Positions 59,185 to 64,000 of a stretch of DNA of 64,000 nt are shown here, one piece after another; the stretch's first letter is position 1, and every line of letters starts with the position of its first letter. Position numbers and translations under genes: made by a program. Below the pieces are notes generated by a model. It did no database searches. It was not told the origin of the DNA and saw nothing but the letters and a program-made list of their open reading frames with translations. Source of the DNA: Ancylobacter sp. Lp-2 (GTDB lineage Bacteria > Pseudomonadota > Alphaproteobacteria > Rhizobiales > Xanthobacteraceae); NCBI RefSeq assembly GCF_020523795.1, contig NZ_JAJALI010000007.1, positions 290,363 through 354,362 of the forward strand, in the 5' to 3' direction.

Positions 59185-60498
59185 TCAGCGGCCGCGGAAG
59201 GAACGGGCCACCTGGTCGGTGAGCGGCTTGACCAGATAGGACAGCACGGTGCGGTCGCCTGTCTTGATGAAGGCTTCGAGCGGCATGCCCGGCACCAGCT
59301 TCAGCCCGTCGAGCCGCGCCAGCTCCGCCGGCGGCAGCGCGATGCGCACGGAATAGTAGCTCTCGCCGCCGGCCGTGGGGTTCGGCACCAGGTCCGCCGA
59401 GATGCGGTTGACCGTGCCGTTGAGTTCCGGCGTTTCCCATTGCGCACCCGCCGTGAGGCGGACGACGGCCGGCTGGCCGACCGCCAGCTGGTCGATGAAG
59501 GGCGGCGGCACGCGTGCCTCGGCTTCCAGCTGGTCGTTGTTGGGGACGACCAGCATGATCGGCTCGCCCGGTCCGACCACGCCGCCAATGGTGTGCACGG
59601 CCAATTGGTGGACGACGCCGTCCTGCGGCGCGCGAATGTCGACCCGGCGGAGCTGGTCCTGCGCGGTGACGATGCGCTCGCGCGTCTCCGACAGCCGGGC
59701 ACGCAGGTCGGACAGCTCGGTGGCGACCTCGCTGCGCATGTCCTGGTCGATCTGCAGCACCTGCATCTGGGTTTCGACGATGCGGCCCTTGGTCTGGGCG
59801 ATATTGGCGATGAGCAGGCCCTTCTCGCCCTCCAGCCGGGCGCCGTCGCGCTCCAGCGCGGTGACACGCTGGATCGAGACGAGGTTGTCGCTCCACAGCT
59901 GCCGCACGCTCGCCAGCTCGGTGCCGATGAGATCGATCTCCCGCGTCTTGGAGGCCAGCTGGAATTCGAGGCCGCGGATCTCCTCCCGGAGCTGGGCGAC
60001 GCGCTCCTCGAGCTGCGCCTTGCGTCCTTCGCGCAGGAAGCGGCGGGTTTCGAACAGCTTCTTCTCGCCCGCCAGGATGCGCGCGACATCGGGATCCTCG
60101 GCGCGGGACAGCAGCTGGGAGGCAAAGACCAGCTCGGCCGCGCCGTCGCGCTCGGCCTCGTTGCGGGCCTGCCGGGCCTCGAACTCGTCGAGATTATTGG
60201 TGAGGATGGCGAGGTTGGCCTCGGCCACCGTCTTGTCGAGCCGCAGCACCACCTCGCCGGCGCGGACGCTGTCGCCCTCCTTGACCAGCAATTCGCCGAC
60301 GATGCCGCCGGTCGGGTGCTGCACCTTCTTGAGGCTGGAATAGACCACCAGCTGTCCCGGCGCGATGACGGCGCCGGAAATCTGCGTCGCCACGGCCCAG
60401 CCGCCGACGCCGAACATCACGGCGAACGCCAGCGCGAGGCCGAGCACGAGGTGCCGGCGGATCGATCGGTGCGGGTTGGAGGGGGGCGTAGGCGTCAC
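59185..60498 (-). CDS. HlyD-family type I secretion membrane fusion protein
   Basis: A 437-residue periplasmic adaptor from GTG 60498. A single N-terminal membrane helix (LVLGLALAFAVMFGVGGW) is followed by a barrel (VQHPTGGIVGELLVKEGDSV), a long coiled-coil hairpin (about 90-300) and the second barrel half (DIRAPQDGVVHQLAVHTIGG), and the end matches the PrtE/HlyD C terminus (GMPLEAFIKTGDRTVLSYLV). It couples the ABC transporter to an outer-membrane channel. Its GTG overlaps the transporter stop (GTGA). Confidence 0.92.
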   Translation of the reverse strand: MTPTPPSNPHRSIRRHLVLGLALAFAVMFGVGGWAVATQISGAVIAPGQLVVYSSLKKVQHPTGGIVGELLVKEGDSVRAGEVVLRLDKTVAEANLAILTNNLDEFEARQARNEAERDGAAELVFASQLLSRAEDPDVARILAGEKKLFETRRFLREGRKAQLEERVAQLREEIRGLEFQLASKTREIDLIGTELASVRQLWSDNLVSIQRVTALERDGARLEGEKGLLIANIAQTKGRIVETQMQVLQIDQDMRSEVATELSDLRARLSETRERIVTAQDQLRRVDIRAPQDGVVHQLAVHTIGGVVGPGEPIMLVVPNNDQLEAEARVPPPFIDQLAVGQPAVVRLTAGAQWETPELNGTVNRISADLVPNPTAGGESYYSVRIALPPAELARLDGLKLVPGMPLEAFIKTGDRTVLSYLVKPLTDQVARSFRGR

Positions 60499-62426
60499 GG
60501 AGCCAACCCCTCCTTCTCGGTGCGCGCGCGCTCGGGCGAGCCCGTTTCCATCTCCACCCCGGTCTCCGTCGCGGCCTCCGTCTTCGCGGGCTGCCTGTCG
60601 CCACGCCCGCTCAGGGGCACGACCTCGCCGCCGCCGGAGGGAGCCGGCGCGGCGGATTGCGGGGCGAGCTTGCGCAGCACCTGGTCCTTCGGTCCGAAGG
60701 CGCGGACCCGGCCCTCCTGCATCACCAGCAGCCGGTCGATGCTGGCGAGCGCGCTGTGGCGATGCGCCACGATGACGACGATGCCGCCGCGCGTCCGCAC
60801 GCCGGCCACCGCCTGATTCAGCGCCACCTCTCCATCGGCGTCGAGATTGGAGTTCGGCTCGTCGAGCACCACCAGGAAGGGCGAGCCGAACAGCGCCCGC
60901 GCCAGGGCGATGCGCTGGCGCTGGCCGGCCGACAAGGCGGCGCCGCCCTCGCCGATCGGCGTCTCGTAGCCCTCCGGCAGGCGCAGAATGAGCGCGTGTA
61001 CCCCGGCGGCCTCGGCGGCGGCGATGATCTCGCCGGGGGCGGGATCCGGGTGGAAGCGGGCGATGTTCTGCGCCACCGTGCCGGCGAACAATTCGACGTC
61101 CTGCGGCAGATAGCCGATGGCGGCGCCGATATCGGCGGCGCGCCACTGCTCGAAGGCGGCGCCGTCGAGCCGCACCTTGCCGCGCGCCGGCTGCCACACG
61201 CCGACCAGTGCCCGGACGAGGCTCGACTTTCCCGAGCCCGAGGGGCCGACGACCCCGAGGCACTGCCCGGCCTCCAGTGTGAAGTCGACCTCCTGTACCA
61301 CCAGCCGGCGGCTGCCCGGCGGGGCGATGGACACCGTCTCCACCGCCAGCGACTGGCGCGGCCGGGGCAGGGCGATCGGCTCGGCGTCGGTGGGGAAGGC
61401 CTTGAGCAGGTCGCCGAGCCGCTTCCAGCCCTGGCGGGCGGCGACGAAGCCCTTCCAATGCGCGATGGCGAGCTCCACCGGCGCCAGCGCGCGCGCGCTG
61501 AGGATGGAGGCGGCGATCATGATGCCGGCGCTGGCCTCGCCGCGGATCACCAGCAGGGCGCCGACGCCGAGCACGACCGATTGCAGGGCGAGACGCAGGC
61601 CTTTGGACAGCGAGCCAAGGCCGTTGCCGATATCGGCGGCGCGCTGCTGCTCGCGGGTGAAGCGCCGGTTCGCCGCCGCCCATACCGCGCCGAAGCGCTC
61701 GGTCATCGCCATGGCGGCGAGCACCTCGGCGTTGCGGCGCCCGACCTCCGACAGGGCGTTGCGGGCGGTCATCTCGATCATGGCCTGCCGCACCGGCCGC
61801 TTGGTCATCATCTCGGTGACGGCGGTGAAGGCGATGAGCACCAGGCAGCCGATCAGCGCGGTGATGCCGATGAGCGGGTGGAACAGGAAGCAGATGACCA
61901 GGTAGAGCGGGATCCACGGCATGTCGAACAGCGCCGTCGGGCCGAGGCCGGAGAGGAAGCCGCGCAGCTGGTCGAGGTCGCGCATCGGCTGCAGGCCGTC
62001 ACCGGCCGCGACCATGCGCAGCGGCGCGCGCACGATGGCGCCGTAGACGCGCTCGCCGATGCCCTCGTCGAGCGCGAGCCCGATGCGCGACAGGATGCGC
62101 TGGCGCACGATGTCGAGCGCGACCTGGAAGGCGTAGAGCATGGCGGCGAGGAGGGAGATGCCGACGAGGGTGGGGATGCTGCGGCTCGGCAGCACGCGGT
62201 CATAGACCTCCAGCATGAAGATCGAGCCGGTGAGGTAGAGGATGTTGATGACGCCGGTCATCAGGCCGATGCCGATGAAGGCCGTGCGGCAGGCCCGCAG
62301 GGCCTTGGCGAGTTCCGAGGTCATCAGCATCCGTTCCGGGAGGGGCGCACGGGGAGCGCGCCCGGCCGGCTCGCGGAGGCGCCGGTTTGCGAGGCCCATG
62401 ATGCCACGGGCCGGCATGGAATCCAT
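60495..62426 (-). CDS. Type I secretion ABC transporter (PrtD/LapB-like)
   Basis: A 643-residue (611 if ATG 62330 is used) fused membrane-ATPase exporter without a peptidase domain, which fits the PrtD class. The membrane domain has GLMTGVINILYLTGSIFML and about six helices. The ATPase has Walker A VGPSGSGKSSLVRAL, Q-loop YLPQDVELFAGTV, signature ALSAGQRQRIALARAL and Walker B FLVVLDEPNSNLD. The C terminus is a Pro/Glu-rich tail. It is translationally coupled to the fusion protein and is divergent from the RTX gene, its likely substrate. No TolC-like gene is in the window. Confidence 0.94.
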   Translation of the reverse strand: MDSMPARGIMGLANRRLREPAGRAPRAPLPERMLMTSELAKALRACRTAFIGIGLMTGVINILYLTGSIFMLEVYDRVLPSRSIPTLVGISLLAAMLYAFQVALDIVRQRILSRIGLALDEGIGERVYGAIVRAPLRMVAAGDGLQPMRDLDQLRGFLSGLGPTALFDMPWIPLYLVICFLFHPLIGITALIGCLVLIAFTAVTEMMTKRPVRQAMIEMTARNALSEVGRRNAEVLAAMAMTERFGAVWAAANRRFTREQQRAADIGNGLGSLSKGLRLALQSVVLGVGALLVIRGEASAGIMIAASILSARALAPVELAIAHWKGFVAARQGWKRLGDLLKAFPTDAEPIALPRPRQSLAVETVSIAPPGSRRLVVQEVDFTLEAGQCLGVVGPSGSGKSSLVRALVGVWQPARGKVRLDGAAFEQWRAADIGAAIGYLPQDVELFAGTVAQNIARFHPDPAPGEIIAAAEAAGVHALILRLPEGYETPIGEGGAALSAGQRQRIALARALFGSPFLVVLDEPNSNLDADGEVALNQAVAGVRTRGGIVVIVAHRHSALASIDRLLVMQEGRVRAFGPKDQVLRKLAPQSAAPAPSGGGEVVPLSGRGDRQPAKTEAATETGVEMETGSPERARTEKEGLAP

Positions 62427-62597
62427 GCGATTCTTGGATCAGTCATTCCGGGCGTCACGTCTACGCGCTTCCGGCGGTAGCGCGTCATCCGTCATGCGCA
62501 CCAGGATCTGACCACGGGGAAGACAGGTAGTCCGGTGCGGTGGCATATATGGTATATAGCTGTCGCGCAGCGGACGACCGATGGCGGGGAGGCGATT

Positions 62598-64000
62598 GTG
62601 GCGAGGACTGCAACCATCGATCCGACCGGCGATGACAAGATCGACGGGTTGCTCTACGGCACCAAATGGACCGGCTGGACGACGTTTTCCGTTGTCAATG
62701 CCGACATGTACTATCCGAATTACAGTACCGACGAACCCCAAGGAATAACCGCTCCGTCCGCGAGCATCTACATCGCCTATCCGGTCCTGTCGGGTGCGCT
62801 GATCGGGAATCTACACGACAAGCAATATTATAATAGTGTCGCAAGCTTCACCAATCTGGCCATCCACGCTGGAGGGTCTCCGGCTGATTTGCGGATCAGC
62901 GATTCCAGTCGGACATCGACTCCCCATGCTTATTCTCCCGGCGAAGGCAATGCCGGTGAAGGTGGCGACATCTGGTTTCCGACGGGCTACATCGACGTCA
63001 ACACCGATGGAATGGGAACCGCTCGCTACCTCACGGTGCTCACCATGTTCGGCCACGCGCTCGGCCTTAAGCCGACGGACATGCCTGGCGGCGTCGCCGA
63101 TGCCATCGTGCCGGCAGAGTACGATGCGCTCGAATATAGCGTGATGAGCCGTCGCTCCTATCCCGGTGGACCGGCGGGTTCCACCTTCTCCGCCGAAGCC
63201 TATGGCCATCCGCAGACCTTCATGGCGCTGGATATTCTTGCGTTGCAGACGCTATACGGTGCCAACTACAGCTATTTCGACACGGATACGGTCTATAGTT
63301 GGGATCCGGCGACCGGGCAGATGACGGCGCAAGGCGCCAAGTTCGCCATACCTGCCGTCAACAAGCTGTTCATGACCATCTGGGATGGCAGTGGCGTCGA
63401 CACCTACGACATGTCGAACTTCGCCGGACCCGTGTCCATCGACCTGGCGCCCGGCGGGGCAAGCCTCACCTCGCAGGCGCAGCGCGCCTCTCTCGGCGAC
63501 GGTGTCTATGCGCGCGGCACGGTCTATAACTCGTTCCTGTTCGACGGCAATCCGGCTTCGCTGATCGAGAACGCCATCGGCGGCTCGGCAAATGACACGC
63601 TGCGCGGCAACGTCGGCAACAACGTGCTGAACGGCGGCGGCGGTGCCGACACGATGACCGGCCTCGCCGGCGACGACAGCTACGTCGTCGATAATCTCGG
63701 GGACACGGTGGTCGAGGCTGCGGGCGAGGGCACCGACACGCTTTATGTGCGGGTGAGCAATTATGTGCTGCCGGCCAATGTCGAAATCGTCAAGATCGAC
63801 GAGGGGGCCGGTGATCTCGGTTTCGCCGGCAATGCGCTCGCCAATCTGATCAGCGGCAACGCGGCCAGGAATGCACTCTACGGTGGGGCCGGCGGCGATA
63901 CATTGTATGGCCTCGGTGGCAATGACCATCTCGATGGCGGCAGCGGGCCGGACCAGATGATGGGCGGGCAGGGCGACGACACCTACATCGTCGACAGCTA
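62598..64000 (+). CDS. Serralysin-like RTX protein, catalytic zinc site degenerate (partial)
   Basis: The gene runs off the right edge; 467 residues are visible from GTG 62598 (GGGAGG six bases upstream). It aligns with M10B serralysins: an N-terminal domain, the Met-turn YSVMSRRSYPGG, the MALDILALQTLYGAN segment and then RTX/hemolysin-type repeats (NDTLRGNVGNNVLNGGGGAD, GNDHLDGGSGPDQMMG). Where active enzymes carry HEIGHALGLKH the sequence is TMFGHALGLKP: the first His, the catalytic Glu and the third His are all missing. It is therefore probably a non-proteolytic secreted protein. It starts divergently from the type I secretion pair. Confidence 0.88.
   Translation, partial: MARTATIDPTGDDKIDGLLYGTKWTGWTTFSVVNADMYYPNYSTDEPQGITAPSASIYIAYPVLSGALIGNLHDKQYYNSVASFTNLAIHAGGSPADLRISDSSRTSTPHAYSPGEGNAGEGGDIWFPTGYIDVNTDGMGTARYLTVLTMFGHALGLKPTDMPGGVADAIVPAEYDALEYSVMSRRSYPGGPAGSTFSAEAYGHPQTFMALDILALQTLYGANYSYFDTDTVYSWDPATGQMTAQGAKFAIPAVNKLFMTIWDGSGVDTYDMSNFAGPVSIDLAPGGASLTSQAQRASLGDGVYARGTVYNSFLFDGNPASLIENAIGGSANDTLRGNVGNNVLNGGGGADTMTGLAGDDSYVVDNLGDTVVEAAGEGTDTLYVRVSNYVLPANVEIVKIDEGAGDLGFAGNALANLISGNAARNALYGGAGGDTLYGLGGNDHLDGGSGPDQMMGGQGDDTYIVDS

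Noticed and set aside
1..64000. tRNA or rRNA genes
   Set aside because: No T-loop-like GGTTCGAATCC patterns or rRNA-like conserved blocks were seen on either strand by eye. A covariance-model scan would be decisive.

Overview
The window comes from a G+C-rich (roughly two-thirds by eye) alphaproteobacterial chromosome, most likely Hyphomicrobiales. Support comes from gcrA, the PhyR-NepR-EcfG general stress module, an HWE-type histidine kinase, the ligase-associated DNA repair cluster and dense rhizobial-type intergenic palindromes. A Xanthobacteraceae-like host (Ancylobacter/Starkeya/Xanthobacter) is my guess and is not proven here. I see no rRNA, tRNA, CRISPR array or prophage. Only the two ends carry truncated genes: metZ on the left and an RTX protein on the right.

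Layout. 1-8.8 kb: metZ end, a roughly 1 kb block of palindromic repeats with an IS remnant, apaG, trkH, argE, then hslO and an argD-argF operon on the minus strand. 8.9-12.6 kb: two small secreted proteins, gcrA with a cluster of GANTC sites, a YgjP-type metalloprotease and a decayed IS5-family element. 12.6-18.2 kb: PBP1A, an SMR transporter overlapping glnD, and glnD. 18.3-23.4 kb: the general stress response island (PRC-barrel protein, unknown membrane protein, HWE kinase, phyR, nepR-ecfG, DUF1328 protein). 23.4-32.7 kb: LysR, rmuC, def-fmt-GNAT, 1-Cys peroxiredoxin, glycine-zipper lipoprotein, S24-like repressor, DUF952-pyrD, MATE transporter and a small membrane protein. 32.8-40.1 kb: ATP-dependent DNA ligase and MBL-fold exonuclease (minus) facing a methyltransferase, Lhr-type helicase and PdeM phosphoesterase (plus). 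40.2-48.6 kb: a large coiled-coil/Sel1 protein, MerR regulator, isomerase, esterase, YjbQ protein, LuxR response regulator and DUF3088 protein. 48.9-57.1 kb: SSS-type hybrid kinase, mscL, rfbB, a methyltransferase and an aminotransferase. 57.1-64 kb: a WbdD-like methyltransferase/coiled-coil protein, a type I secretion ABC transporter plus fusion protein, and a divergent serralysin-like RTX protein that lacks its catalytic residues.

How it fits together. Five exact GGAAC-16 bp-CGTT elements and two near matches lie upstream of genes between 18.9 and 28.5 kb, including nepR-ecfG and phyR themselves. They suggest a locally concentrated EcfG regulon that reaches peptide deformylase and a lipoprotein. 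The repair genes form a known four-enzyme set, split here by a methyltransferase. The right end looks like a secretion locus whose likely substrate is a protease-derived pseudoenzyme. Promoter, operator and attenuator calls are read from sequence only and are inferences.
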